Origin: Rhizobium grahamii CCGE 502
GTDB taxonomy: Bacteria > Pseudomonadota > Alphaproteobacteria > Rhizobiales > Rhizobiaceae
Length of the DNA: 64,000 nt
Reading direction: 5' to 3'
NCBI RefSeq assembly: GCF_000298315.2
Contig: NZ_AEYE02000011.1
Span: 301,781-365,780, forward strand
Shown here: positions 19,976 to 30,853 of the stretch, piece after piece
Numbering within the stretch: position 1 is the first letter of the stretch
Layout of the letters: every line of letters begins with the position of its first letter
Program-made: the position numbers and the translations under genes
Notes under the pieces: model-generated
Told to the model about the DNA's origin: nothing
The model's database searches: none
The model's input: only the letters and a program-made list of their open reading frames with translations

Positions 19976-20386
19976 ATGCAAGCGATTCTAGTTGCAATGA
20001 CGATCTTGGGCTGCAATGACGCAGTCACGCAATGCAACTACATCGCGACTGTCGGGGAGCAGTGGCAGACGGTGGCCAAGTGCGACGCCGACTCCGAAAG
20101 GCAACTTAAGCACTATACGAATGTCAGCTACCCGACCGTCATTGCCGTCTGCGAGCCATCGAAGCTCCCGACGTCACCGGAAGTGCCGAAGACACTGGTG
20201 GAGAACACCCCAACACCGTCCACTCGGGTCGAAACGCACGGCCGGCTGTCGGTCCTCGCTGATCGGGTCGCAGATAAAGTGCGTGCGCATCTGCCGTCGG
20301 GCGGTGATATGAAAGCAGCGCTGGCTTCGCCCGTCCATTTCGTTTCGGGAAGTTATTCGTGGGTCGCGAAGCGGCTTAGTTACTAG
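19976..20386 (+). CDS. Conserved hypothetical protein of Rhizobiaceae
   Basis: A 136-residue protein that I recognise only as a conserved rhizobial type. It opens with a short hydrophobic stretch (AILVAMTILG) too weak for a sure signal peptide, followed by four cysteines spaced through the first 60 residues (GCND, QCNY, AKCD, AVCE), which could pair in an oxidising compartment. The second half is polar and Pro/Thr-rich. An AAGG lies upstream of the ATG. The stop overlaps that of the convergent DUF2336 gene by three bases. Confidence 0.7.
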   Translation: MQAILVAMTILGCNDAVTQCNYIATVGEQWQTVAKCDADSERQLKHYTNVSYPTVIAVCEPSKLPTSPEVPKTLVENTPTPSTRVETHGRLSVLADRVADKVRAHLPSGGDMKAALASPVHFVSGSYSWVAKRLSY

Positions 20387-21519
20387 GCTGCGGCGAGAGC
20401 CGTCACCTGTGCGTAGGCGCGCGCATGCTGCCGTTGCTCGGCGATATGCAGCCTCTCTACCATCTCGAGCAGCTCTTGGACGGCACCCTGCGCTGTATGC
20501 TTGCGGAATCTCCGGAGCAGGCTGCCGCAGACGTCGCCGAGCATCGTCGCCGAGAGGTTTTTCGATGCTTCCCGCCACAGGAGCGTTGCTTCGACGAAGA
20601 TCACGCTGATCTCGCGGGCAAGCCCGGCCGATTCGTAGAGGGCGCGGACTGCATGCATGCGTCCGGTGGCAAGGATGGAACGAACGCGACGTTCTTCACA
20701 TCCGGTAAGATTGACGATTGCTCCGGCGAAGAACTCCACCTTGCCGGAGCAGAGGGCGTGCATGAGGAACGATGGCGTCAAGTGCCCGCTCACTCGCAAG
20801 TGTTCGACCAGGTCCGAAATTTCGCGCGGCGTGATCTCGCCTGCAATCGACACAATGGCGGCTTCATTGGCTTCCCTGCTGATTCGGTGCAGCCGGCTCG
20901 GTTCGATCGTCGCCTGCGCCAATGGCAGATTGACGAGAGCGATGCTGACATGCTGGGCCAGCAACTGGCGTGCGTCGGCGGGCAGATCTCCGCGATCCAG
21001 GAGCAGGTTGCGGACTTCGCAGTGGTGGCCGAGGCGATCAGCAATCCTTTTCAGGGAGCAAGGTGCGATTACTGCTCCTTCGTTTTCCAAAAGGCACAGG
21101 ATGGCTTCTTCTTCGCTGATCTCGCAAAGCGCAGCGGCAACCGGCCGTGAGATCATGCCGCGGGCCGCGATCAGCATACGCGTGATCTCGCTGCCGCCGG
21201 CTGCGAGATCAACAAGATCCGCATCCGACAACAAGGGAGAGCATGTGACGGCGTGCGAGGCAATCTCCGGCTGGTCTGCTGCCAGCGAAAGAATAACGGC
21301 GCGTGGCGCGTCCGGAGACCATGAGATCGCCTCGGCCAGCGCCAGCCTCACCTTGGGGGACGGGTCGTCAAGCAGGAAAGTCATCGCCATCTCGGCCGCG
21401 GCGCGCTCTTCGGCGGCCATCTCGGACTGCAAATAGGCTCTGCCCAGGGCATTTGCCGCGCGGGCTCTGTCTCCGGCCTTGGCGGTTTCCACCCAACGAA
21501 GAAATGCTTCTACGATCAC
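20383..21519 (-). CDS. DUF2336-domain protein
   Basis: A 378-residue cytoplasmic protein matching DUF2336, an alpha-helical repeat family widespread in alphaproteobacteria. I start at the GTG of VIVEAFLRWVETAKAGDR, as homologues begin with that segment; another GTG 12 codons upstream is in frame. The N-terminal third is HEAT-like (RARAANALGRAYL, DPSPKVRLALAEAISWSPDAP) and the rest repeats helical pairs. The function of the family is unknown. Confidence 0.85.
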   Translation of the reverse strand: MIVEAFLRWVETAKAGDRARAANALGRAYLQSEMAAEERAAAEMAMTFLLDDPSPKVRLALAEAISWSPDAPRAVILSLAADQPEIASHAVTCSPLLSDADLVDLAAGGSEITRMLIAARGMISRPVAAALCEISEEEAILCLLENEGAVIAPCSLKRIADRLGHHCEVRNLLLDRGDLPADARQLLAQHVSIALVNLPLAQATIEPSRLHRISREANEAAIVSIAGEITPREISDLVEHLRVSGHLTPSFLMHALCSGKVEFFAGAIVNLTGCEERRVRSILATGRMHAVRALYESAGLAREISVIFVEATLLWREASKNLSATMLGDVCGSLLRRFRKHTAQGAVQELLEMVERLHIAEQRQHARAYAQVTALAAA

Positions 21520-21632
21520 CCGTGTGCCCCATGCCCGAATGCGATTCGATCGCACTCCAATCAGTAGGATTACGGTATGCTCAAAAAGTTTATGATTGGT
21601 TCACTATGTTCGTTAAGGTCTGGGCGCGGGCA

Positions 21633-22235
21633 TCAACGCTGTGGCCGGAGCATTTCGAACACATCGCTGCCTTCGCTGTAGTCCATATAGCCCATGCGCG
21701 CGACCGGCCTAGCGAGCGCCATGTCGAGGCGGCCGTCGCGGATGATCGTTTCGTCGACGTGTATACCCAGGACTTGACCAAAGACCATGACGTTTTCTGA
21801 TTCTTCGCCGGAGAGTGATTTCGGCACGAGGATTTCGGTAACCTTGCATTCCAGCACGGCAAAGGCTTCCGCGACGTAGGGTGCGTCGACAAGCTCGCCC
21901 TTCCTCGCCGTCAGGCCGGCCAGCGCAAACTCGTCGACTTCGTACTCCACGGCCGCGGATGAAACATTCATCTTCTCGAGCAGGCTTCGGCTGACAAAAT
22001 TGCAGGTGAACTCGCCGGTTTCGGCAGCATTGCGCTGGCTGTGCTTGCGACCGGCAGAGGAGAACATCACAAGCTTCGGGCGGTCGGAAACCGCGTTGAA
22101 AAAGGAATACGGCGCGAGGTTGATCGAGCCGTCCCTTCCCTTGCTGCCGATCCAGCCGATGGGGCGAGGTGCGACGATCGCCTTGAACGGGTCGTGCGCC
22201 AAGCCGTGCCGGTTGGTATCGGTGGTATAGAACAT
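21633..22235 (-). CDS. Flavin reductase-like (FMN-binding split barrel) protein
   Basis: A 200-residue flavoprotein of the flavin-reductase/DIM6-NTAB group. FMN-binding features are APRPIGWIGSKGRDG at the N-terminus and the loop NLAPYSFFNAVSDRP, followed by TGEFTCNFVSRSL. The start ATG shares one base with the stop of the upstream nitroreductase (TGATG), so the two are translationally coupled. They probably act together in reducing a shared substrate or supplying reduced flavin, which is inference from context. Confidence 0.9.
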   Translation of the reverse strand: MFYTTDTNRHGLAHDPFKAIVAPRPIGWIGSKGRDGSINLAPYSFFNAVSDRPKLVMFSSAGRKHSQRNAAETGEFTCNFVSRSLLEKMNVSSAAVEYEVDEFALAGLTARKGELVDAPYVAEAFAVLECKVTEILVPKSLSGEESENVMVFGQVLGIHVDETIIRDGRLDMALARPVARMGYMDYSEGSDVFEMLRPQR

Positions 22236-22819
22236 CAGGCCTCTCCGCCGACCCAGGTGACCGTCTCTGCTAGTTCCGGGCGCGGACGCTCGACGGCGGG
22301 AAATGTCGTCGATCCCATGTGAATGAAGCCGGCGATCTTTTCGCCGGAGTTTACGCCAAGCAATCCATAGGCGCGCTCGTCGTAGGCGAACCACTCGGTC
22401 AGCCAGTTGGCGACCCATCCATGGGCGTTCGCGGCGAAGATGATGTTGAGGCACACTGCGCCGGCGGACATCAGCTGCTCCCACTCCGGAATCTTGATAT
22501 GCGGCCCGGCCTTGCTGACGACAGCGACGACCACGGGCGCACGGGTGAAACGGGTACGCTCCACCTGAATCATTTCCTCTGAAAGGTCAGGTTTGGCTGC
22601 AAGCGCGAGCTTCAGCAGTTCCTCGCCGATCCGGGCACGCTCTTCGCCGCGATAGACGATGAAACGCCAAGGTGCCAGCTTGCCGTGATCGGGCACGCGC
22701 GAGGCCAGACGCAGAATCTCCTCTATCTCGGTCTTGTCAGGCCCGGGCTCGGACATCTGGAACGCAGGGATAGAACGGCGCACGCCGAGATAGTCGATCA
22801 GCTTAATATCGGATTTCAT
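22235..22819 (-). CDS. Nitroreductase family protein
   Basis: A 194-residue FMN-dependent nitroreductase-fold oxidoreductase. Family features are [12 protein letters not shown] at the N-terminus, [23 protein letters not shown], and [25 protein letters not shown] with the late segment GFIHMGS. It is the first gene of a two-gene unit with the flavin reductase-like protein, overlapping it by one base. The physiological substrate is unknown. Confidence 0.9.
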   Translation of the reverse strand: MKSDIKLIDYLGVRRSIPAFQMSEPGPDKTEIEEILRLASRVPDHGKLAPWRFIVYRGEERARIGEELLKLALAAKPDLSEEMIQVERTRFTRAPVVVAVVSKAGPHIKIPEWEQLMSAGAVCLNIIFAANAHGWVANWLTEWFAYDERAYGLLGVNSGEKIAGFIHMGSTTFPAVERPRPELAETVTWVGGEA

Positions 22820-22932
22820 GCGGGAGAGACTTCCATTTTCATGACAGCATTGGGGATGGGTCTTGAATTTGCCATCGCGTTGGTCTTGAAGTGGCCTCTG
22901 TGATTTCAGATGTCAATTGGTTCGCACGACAC

Positions 22933-24018
22933 ATGGTTGGCATTTCGCCATTTGCACGCACAAGCCTCGCCTTCGTTTTCGCTGCCCTGCTGCCGTTGAG
23001 CGGCCAGGCGCAGGAGGCCTTCCAGACCTTCAAGCAACTCGACACGACGGCAAAGATGCCGAAGCTGAACGCCTTCATTGCTCCGGGCGCGGCGCCACAG
23101 GGCTCGAAGTTGCGGGAGGTCGCCCTTGAGGCAAAGCTGACGGCCAATGGTGATGCGGTCCAGGACGGTCTGTCCTGGTACGTGTTCAGCCCCATGGCCG
23201 GCTCCGACGGCAAACTCCCCCTGATCGCATCGTCGCAGGGCGGCTCCGCGGACTTCCAACTCGCGCCGGGAGACTATTTCGTCAACGTCTCCTTCGGCCG
23301 CGCCGGCGTCACCCGCAAACTCACGGTTCCCGAAGACGGCACGGTCGGCAAGCAGACGATGGTGCTGGAGGCCGGCGGATTGCTTCTGAACGCGGTCTCG
23401 GGCTCCGACGTCCGCATCCGGCCGGATCAACTCAGTTTCTCGATCTATTCTGCCGAAGTGCGCGAAGACGGCGAGCGGGGCCTCGTCATGGCCGACGTGC
23501 CCCCCAACACGGTGGTTCGCCTGAATGCGGGCACGTACCACATTATTTCTGAATACGGTGAAACGAACGCCTCGATCCGAGCCGACATTCAGGTGGAGGC
23601 GGGCAAGCTCACCGAAGCAACGATCCAGCACAAGGCGGCGCAGATCACCTTCAAGCTGGTGTCGGAAGCGGGAGGAGAGGCGATTGCCGATACCGCCTGG
23701 TCGATCCTGACGGCCGCCGGCGACAGCGTCGGTGAAAGCGTCAGCGCCTTCCCGACCATGGTGCTTGCCGAAGGCGAATACTCCGCCGTCGCCCGAAATA
23801 AGGACAAGATCTACCAGCGCGATTTCAAGGTCGAGGCCGGCAAGAATACGGACGTCGAAGTGCTGATGAAGGATGTCCAGCCTGAAGCGCCCACCGCAGC
23901 CGCCAAGACGGTCCAACTTCAGGCTGACCCGCAGCCCGGACAAGCCTCTTCCGGGCCCCAGCCCCTTCCCTCCTACGACCAGTTGCAGGGCGCAACCGGC
24001 GGCGCCGATGCGGACTGA
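22933..24018 (+). CDS. Exported conserved hypothetical protein
   Basis: About 361 residues from the ATG at 22933; a GTG 14 codons upstream is in frame but would place charged residues before the signal peptide. The signal peptide is SLAFVFAALLPLSGQA-QE. The mature part is a string of beta-rich segments resembling repeated Ig- or carboxypeptidase-regulatory-like domains: FQLAPGDYFVNVSFG, VRLNAGTYHIISEYGETNA and VLAEGEYSAVARNKDKIY carry the same G-x-Y pattern. The tail is Pro/Gln-rich. Probably periplasmic; function unknown. Confidence 0.78.
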   Translation: MVGISPFARTSLAFVFAALLPLSGQAQEAFQTFKQLDTTAKMPKLNAFIAPGAAPQGSKLREVALEAKLTANGDAVQDGLSWYVFSPMAGSDGKLPLIASSQGGSADFQLAPGDYFVNVSFGRAGVTRKLTVPEDGTVGKQTMVLEAGGLLLNAVSGSDVRIRPDQLSFSIYSAEVREDGERGLVMADVPPNTVVRLNAGTYHIISEYGETNASIRADIQVEAGKLTEATIQHKAAQITFKLVSEAGGEAIADTAWSILTAAGDSVGESVSAFPTMVLAEGEYSAVARNKDKIYQRDFKVEAGKNTDVEVLMKDVQPEAPTAAAKTVQLQADPQPGQASSGPQPLPSYDQLQGATGGADAD

Positions 24019-24173
24019 TTGCGCGTCTGATGACCGGGTCAGGTGATCTTTCGCATCTTCGCGGACGCCATCGAAAAGACGGCATCGGATAGTTGTTCAA
24101 AGCGCAAATCTGCGTCGGGAATACCCCTCCTCATCAATGCGACGGCTATATATTGCGGATACGTCACATATTT

Positions 24174-24199
24174 CTGACGGCGCCTGTGGGCGCCGTCAG
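24174..24199 (-). terminator. Hairpin after thrS
   Basis: A perfect 11-base stem, CTGACGGCGCC (24174-24184) with GGCGCCGTCAG (24189-24199), around a four-base loop, 11 bases past the thrS stop. There is no real T-run on the minus strand, so it may be a weak or processing hairpin rather than a strong terminator. Confidence 0.5.
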
Positions 24200-24210
24200 A
24201 CGCGTATCAA

Positions 24211-26196
<1,986 letters not shown>

Positions 26197-26318
26197 TTAG
26201 AATTCTCCTTGTCCAGTCCCGCCAACGAATGCGGGTGGTTGCAATGAAGCGCTTCGTCCGCACGAATACGCCGCCGCCTGATACCGAGATTTGCCGCTTG
26301 AGTAAAGAAAAAGCCGGC

Positions 26319-26843
26319 TTAGCCGATCATTTCAGCGAGGCCACGAACCGTATTCCAGTTTCGCAGCGTGCCGACGCCCATGCGCTTGGTTGTCAGCGCC
26401 GAAAGCAACTTCCATTGGCTCGGCCTGTCGGCAAAATCGATCCAAAGGTCGCCGTCGTTGAGCGCCATGCGCTGTTTCGGATCGGCATAAGGGCGAAGCG
26501 CTTCGATGGCAGCCGCTGGCAGTGGCTTGCGCATCACGCGCACGATGACCTGACTTCCCTCGCCGTCCGGGAACGGATTGGACTTGGCGAGCTTCAGCCA
26601 GTCGGTGCCTTTGCGCACGATGATGTCGACCGGCTTGCCGAACCGTGCTTTGAAGGCTGCTTCAAGCTTCGCCTCCATATCGGCGAGCGCCGTCACGTCC
26701 GCCTCGAACACGATGTTGCCTGTCGAAACCAGCGTTCTCGGATTTCGGTATCCGATGTCCGTTGCCATGTCGCGAAGGTCGGACATCGCGACGCGTCGTC
26801 CAGGCGCAAGCACGATGCTGTGCAATAGCGCCACGTAAATCAT
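26319..26843 (-). CDS. DUF1697-domain protein
   Basis: A 174-residue protein of the DUF1697 family (a ferredoxin-like fold of unknown function). Family marks are the opening MIYVALLHSI, MSDLRDMATDIGYRNPRTLVSTGNIVFEA and the closing TKRMGVGTLRNWNTV. It lies upstream of thrS on the same strand, separated by 122 bases. No biochemical role is known. Confidence 0.88.
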   Translation of the reverse strand: MIYVALLHSIVLAPGRRVAMSDLRDMATDIGYRNPRTLVSTGNIVFEADVTALADMEAKLEAAFKARFGKPVDIIVRKGTDWLKLAKSNPFPDGEGSQVIVRVMRKPLPAAAIEALRPYADPKQRMALNDGDLWIDFADRPSQWKLLSALTTKRMGVGTLRNWNTVRGLAEMIG

Positions 26844-26940
26844 GCCTTCCGGAACTCCGTGCCGTCCTTGCGAAGATCGTCAAGAATATCCGTGAGGGTG
26901 ACATCGTGGCCATGACGAAAGGCCCGAAATACGCATTGCC

Positions 26941-27342
26941 TCATCCCTCGGCCGCCTTGCGGCCAAGCGCGAGATAGCGCCAGGGCGTCCACCAATGGAA
27001 GCGCTCGCCGAGCTGCTCGGGAACCGGGTCGAGCCCGCTCGTGCCACCCGGCCCGCAACGGGCGACACGAAACAGCGTCATCCAGCCGCCACTCCACAGT
27101 CCGTGGCGCGCTACCGCCTCATAGCCGTATTCAGAGCAGGTCGGGATATGGCGGCATGAATTGCCGATGAAACCGGACAGCGTCAGTTGATAAGCGCGAA
27201 TGAAACCCATCCCGAGCACCCTGCCTGGGGTCTTGCGAAACGGGCCGGCGTAATTGCGGGAAAAGGAGCGCGAGGATCTACGGGGACCAGCAGCGCCCCC
27301 CTCGTCTTCATCATCGCGATTGATCGAGCAGAATTCACACAT
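26941..27342 (-). CDS. yidD: Membrane protein insertion efficiency factor YidD
   Basis: YidD helps YidC insert proteins into the inner membrane. The diagnostic core is MGFIRAYQLTLSGFIG, NSCRHIPTCSEYGYEA with its three cysteines, and ARCGPGGTSGLDPVP. The 133-residue reading has about 45 extra N-terminal residues, partly acidic and partly basic; the ATG of MGFIRAYQ is an alternative start giving an 88-residue protein of ordinary size. It lies downstream of the Fe-S scaffold gene on the same strand with a 12-base gap. Confidence 0.93.
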   Translation of the reverse strand: MCEFCSINRDDEDEGGAAGPRRSSRSFSRNYAGPFRKTPGRVLGMGFIRAYQLTLSGFIGNSCRHIPTCSEYGYEAVARHGLWSGGWMTLFRVARCGPGGTSGLDPVPEQLGERFHWWTPWRYLALGRKAAEG

Positions 27343-27354
27343 CGACGGGGTTGC

Positions 27355-27801
27355 TCACGCTTCTATGGTTTCAGCGCGCTTGGCCTCAATCTGGCCGATC
27401 GCATCAACGACGGCGTCGAAGGTCAGCATCGTCGAGGCATGTCGCGCCTTGTAATCCTTCACCGGGCGGAGATAGCGCATGTCCTCGAACCGGCCTTCCG
27501 GCCCCTCGCCGTCAGCCTTCAGCATCGCCAGCATGTCCTCGCGCGCCTTGCGTAATTCCGTCGTATTGGCGCCGATGACATGGCGGGCCATGATCGAGGA
27601 GGACGCTTGGCCGAGTGCGCAGGCTTTGACGTCGTGGGCAAATCCGCTGACGGTATCGCCATCCATTTTCAGCCAAATCTTGACCTTGGAACCGCAAAGC
27701 TTGGAGTGCGCCTGGGCGCTGGCGTCCGCATCCTGTAGATTGCCGATCAGCGGAATATTGCCCGCAAATTCGAGAATTTTGCTGTTGTAAATGTCGTCCA
27801 T
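27355..27801 (-). CDS. Iron-sulfur cluster assembly scaffold (IscU/NifU N-terminal type)
   Basis: A 148-residue scaffold on which Fe-S clusters are built. The start at MDDIYNSKILEF follows GGAG at 11 bases; a much longer in-frame reading has no family character. Ligand cysteines appear in SKLCGSK and VKACALGQASSS, and a third conserved site falls near RYLRPVKDYKARH where His replaces Cys, as in the alphaproteobacterial variant. It is followed closely by yidD. A suf or isc operon is not in the window, so this is an auxiliary scaffold. Confidence 0.88.
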   Translation of the reverse strand: MDDIYNSKILEFAGNIPLIGNLQDADASAQAHSKLCGSKVKIWLKMDGDTVSGFAHDVKACALGQASSSIMARHVIGANTTELRKAREDMLAMLKADGEGPEGRFEDMRYLRPVKDYKARHASTMLTFDAVVDAIGQIEAKRAETIEA

Positions 27802-27968
27802 CGTGGATTCCGCTCCAGAATTCATGCGGATCGGCGCTTCAAAGCTCATTGTAGCACAAAAGAAAAACACAGCGTGTCGTGCCGGGAGACTTACATAGAG
27901 ATGCCGTTTTCCTATATGTATGTCGTTCGAAGGCCAGAAAAATGCAATGGCCTCGGCTAAGTTTGATT

Positions 27969-28041
27969 GGGAAACCGTGCCGGAAGGGCCGCAAACCAAG
28001 CCCTGAAAGCCCCGGAGCCTGCCAAAGGTGCATGAATTCCC
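27969..28041 (+). promoter_or_regulatory. Probable folE-leader (THF-II) riboswitch
   Basis: Seventy-three bases in the folE leader fold as a closed RNA. GGGAA (27969-27973) pairs with TTCCC (28037-28041); inside it, CCGTGCC on the left faces GCCAAAGGTGCATGA on the right; a further stem forms from CCGG..GGGC (27979-27989 region) with GCCCCGG (28009-28015 region). The AAAGGTGCATG strand and the position 66 bases before folE match my memory of the folE motif, the second class of tetrahydrofolate riboswitches in alphaproteobacteria. The identification rests on memory and hand folding. Confidence 0.65.
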
Positions 28042-28107
28042 TTGAGTGGAATTGCCAGTGGCTAGTCCGAAAGACGATCCGTAAAGCGGATCAGGAGACT
28101 GTTACAT

Positions 28108-28728
28108 ATGGACGCCATCATCAAGAATTTTCCGCAGACCCCCGCCGATCTCGATGCCGATCGGCCCAGCCAGAAAGAGGCTGAGGACGCCGTTCGCACG
28201 CTCCTGCGTTGGGCAGGTGACGATCCGTCGCGTGAAGGCTTGCTCGATACACCGTCGCGTGTGGCCAAAGCCTATCGTGAGCTGTTTGCCGGCTATGATA
28301 TGGACCCCGAAGATGTGCTTGGCCGCACGTTCGAAGAAGTTGCCGGCTACGACGACATGGTCCTAGTGAAGGACATTCCGTTCTTCTCGCACTGCGAACA
28401 CCATATGGTGCCCATCATTGGCAAGGCGCATGTCGCCTACATGCCGGACGGCAAGGTGCTCGGCCTTTCGAAGATCGCCCGTGTCGTTGAGATCTACGGC
28501 CGTCGCCTGCAAACGCAGGAAACCATGACCGCCCAAATCGCAAGAGCGATCGATGAAACGCTCGCTCCACGCGGTGTTGCCGTGATGATCGAAGCCGAAC
28601 ATATGTGCATGGCCATGCGCGGTGTGCAAAAGCAGGGCTCCACCACATTGACGACAACATTTACCGGAACGTTTAAAACTGAGCCGGCTGATCAAGCCCG
28701 ATTCATGTCTATGGTCCGGAGCCGCTGA
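28108..28728 (+). CDS. folE: GTP cyclohydrolase I
   Basis: FolE opens the folate pathway by converting GTP to dihydroneopterin triphosphate. The 206-residue protein has the zinc-binding and active-site motifs [44 protein letters not shown] and, late, [22 protein letters not shown] lies 13 bases upstream of the ATG. Its leader holds a probable folate riboswitch, so folate feedback control is likely. hisI follows on the same strand after 26 bases. Confidence 0.98.
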   Translation: MDAIIKNFPQTPADLDADRPSQKEAEDAVRTLLRWAGDDPSREGLLDTPSRVAKAYRELFAGYDMDPEDVLGRTFEEVAGYDDMVLVKDIPFFSHCEHHMVPIIGKAHVAYMPDGKVLGLSKIARVVEIYGRRLQTQETMTAQIARAIDETLAPRGVAVMIEAEHMCMAMRGVQKQGSTTLTTTFTGTFKTEPADQARFMSMVRSR

Positions 28729-28754
28729 ATACGGCTTCATCTAAGAAAGCCGCG

Positions 28755-29213
28755 ATGATGCCCTTTGCGTTCAATGCACCGTCCGACGATAAATCAGAAC
28801 TCGAGGACGCCGGCGACTTCACGCCGCGGTTCGACGATCGCGGTCTGATCACCGCGATTGTTACCGACGTCACCGATGGCGAGTTGCTGATGGTGGCACA
28901 CATGAACGCGCAGGCCCTCGCCCTGACGATCCAGACCGGAAAAGCGCACTACTTCAGCCGCTCGCGTGGCAAGCTCTGGATCAAGGGCGAGACATCTGGA
29001 AACACCCAGATGGTCAGGGAAATCCGCACGGATTGCGATCAGGATGCCATCTGGTTGAAGGTCGAGGTCGCCGGCCATGATGCGACCTGTCATACCGGCC
29101 GCCGCTCCTGCTTCTATAGGACCGTCAACCTGGAGGACGGCAAGCCGATGCTCGAGATTGTCGATGACGAACTGCAGTTTGATCCAAAGGAAGTTTACGG
29201 CAAAGAGCCCTAA
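28755..29213 (+). CDS. hisI: Phosphoribosyl-AMP cyclohydrolase
   Basis: HisI opens the purine ring of phosphoribosyl-AMP in the third step of histidine synthesis. The 152-residue stand-alone form (not fused to HisE) shows [19 protein letters not shown], the metal site [13 protein letters not shown] and the Cys pair in [14 protein letters not shown]. It lies close behind folE, an order seen in related genomes, and may share its transcript. Confidence 0.97.
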   Translation: MMPFAFNAPSDDKSELEDAGDFTPRFDDRGLITAIVTDVTDGELLMVAHMNAQALALTIQTGKAHYFSRSRGKLWIKGETSGNTQMVREIRTDCDQDAIWLKVEVAGHDATCHTGRRSCFYRTVNLEDGKPMLEIVDDELQFDPKEVYGKEP

Positions 29214-29327
29214 AAGCTGGCAGCTGCCTCTTATTGCGCCAAAAGCTACGCCTATATACGAATTGGAAAGGGAGACGGGACACTAATATAGTTCAACCAG
29301 AGTGTTCTGCCGAGAGGGAGGCGAGCG

Positions 29328-30299
29328 ATGCTGAATTGGGGTCTGTACCGCCAAAGCTCCGAGGCAGGCACCTCCAACGCCAGCACCCCGACAACGCCAG
29401 ACATGAACGTTCCTCCTGCTCCCGCGCCCGCCCCAAAGAGAACAAAGCTTGCCCTCGCGCTGGGCGGAGGTGCCGCACGCGGCTGGGCCCACATCGGCGT
29501 CCTCCGGGCGCTGGATGAGGAAGGTATCGAAGTCGGCATGGTTGCCGGAACTTCGATCGGCGCGTTGGTTGGTGGCTGCTATCTCGCCGGCAAGCTCGAT
29601 GAACTCGAAGGTTTCGCCCGTTCGTTGACTATGCGGCGCATTGCCAGCCTACTGGACCTGACGATCGGTGGCAGTGGCTTGTTCGGCGGTATGCGCCTGA
29701 CCAAGCGGATGCAGGAACATCTGGAAGGACTGAATGTCGAAGATCTGGACCGGCCGTTTGTCGCCGTTTCCGCGGAAGTCAACACCGGTCACGAAGTTTG
29801 GATCGCCAACGGCTCGTTAATCACGGCGCTTCGCGCCTCCTATGCCCTACCCGGCATTTTCGAACCCGTTCGCAGCAACCAACGCACGCTCGTCGACGGT
29901 GCGTTGGTCAATCCGGTTCCCGTTTCCGTATGCCGCGCTTACGAGCAGCCGCTCGTGGTGGCCGTCAACCTAAACTATGATCTTTATGGTCGATCGGCGG
30001 TCGTCAGGCACAATGCCACCCTCTCACCATCCGAAGTCCAGCGGCGCGAAGAAGCGCCTTATGCCAAGCTCGGTATGACCGGTGTAATGGTGCAAGCCTT
30101 CAACATCATCCAGGACAGGATTGCGCGGGCGCGCTTGGCGGGCGATCCGCCGGATATATCGCTTCAGCCGCGGCTCGGCGATATCGGTCTCTCGGAATTC
30201 CATCGCGCTGGAGAAGCCATCGAGCGCGGCTATGAGGAAGCCAAACTGAGACTTCCCGAATTGAAACGGATGCAGGAACTATTCGCCGGCTCCCTCTAG
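29328..30299 (+). CDS. Patatin-like phospholipase (RssA/NTE type)
   Basis: A 323-residue lipid acyl hydrolase. The catalytic Ser lies in AGTSIGALVG and its partner Asp in LVDGALVNPVP; the oxyanion loop is ALGGGAARGWAHIGVL. The first 35 residues are Pro/Ala/Thr-rich and probably disordered. It belongs to the RssA-like group of cytoplasmic or membrane-associated patatins rather than secreted toxins. The physiological lipid substrate is unknown. A convergent CBS-domain gene follows. Confidence 0.92.
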   Translation: MLNWGLYRQSSEAGTSNASTPTTPDMNVPPAPAPAPKRTKLALALGGGAARGWAHIGVLRALDEEGIEVGMVAGTSIGALVGGCYLAGKLDELEGFARSLTMRRIASLLDLTIGGSGLFGGMRLTKRMQEHLEGLNVEDLDRPFVAVSAEVNTGHEVWIANGSLITALRASYALPGIFEPVRSNQRTLVDGALVNPVPVSVCRAYEQPLVVAVNLNYDLYGRSAVVRHNATLSPSEVQRREEAPYAKLGMTGVMVQAFNIIQDRIARARLAGDPPDISLQPRLGDIGLSEFHRAGEAIERGYEEAKLRLPELKRMQELFAGSL

Positions 30300-30314
30300 G
30301 GGCCGGCGACGCGT

Positions 30315-30749
30315 TCAACCGGCAATGTAGGCCTTGATCTGCTCGGATTCCAGTTCGACCTCCGCGATCCGCGTCTTCACGACGTCACCGATCGAGATAA
30401 TACCGACGAGCTTGCCGTTGGTTTCAACGGGAACGTGACGGAAGCGGCGGCTTGTCATTAGCCCCATCAGGTCGTTCACGGTCGAATCTTCATGGCACCG
30501 ATAAACCTTTGCGGTCATCAAAGATGCAACCGACTGATCGAGGCAGGCTGCTCCCGCCTTAGCGATCGCGTGAACCACGTCGCGCTCGGTAAAAATCCCG
30601 GAAATCTTGTTTTCCATCCCGACGATGACGATAGCGCCAATCTTCTTCTTGCTGAGAATCACAGCCGCTTCGGAAACCGTTGTATGCGGACCGGCGGTCA
30701 CGACATCCCTGCCCTTTGCGTCGAGTATGGCTTTGACTGTATTGGACAT
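30315..30749 (-). CDS. CBS-domain pair protein
   Basis: A 144-residue cytoplasmic protein made of two CBS domains, which together bind adenosine nucleotides. The repeats are visible as GAIVIVGMENKISGIFTERDVVHAI and RRFRHVPVETNGKLVGIISIGDVVK. The start at MSNTVKAIL follows a GGAGGTT ribosome site; an upstream in-frame ATG is not supported. No fused catalytic domain is present, so it probably modulates a partner. It lies between patatin and rhomboid genes. Confidence 0.92.
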   Translation of the reverse strand: MSNTVKAILDAKGRDVVTAGPHTTVSEAAVILSKKKIGAIVIVGMENKISGIFTERDVVHAIAKAGAACLDQSVASLMTAKVYRCHEDSTVNDLMGLMTSRRFRHVPVETNGKLVGIISIGDVVKTRIAEVELESEQIKAYIAG

Positions 30750-30853
30750 TTTGAACCTCCTATGTCGAAAGTGAAGCACTTCTACTGATCACAGGCATCC
30801 GCAGCGGTTTACTCCTCCCATCGCGGATCAGTTCGAATGGTGCACTCCAACTC

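Noticed and set aside
22906-23943. 345-residue antisense frame over the exported protein gene
   Set aside because: The plus strand has a signal peptide and regular repeats; the minus frame is a GC-driven shadow.
28009-28025. Cobalamin riboswitch box (AGCCCCGGAGCCTGCC) before folE
   Set aside because: Only 12 of 16 bases fit the B12 box and the rest of the structure fits the folE motif better.
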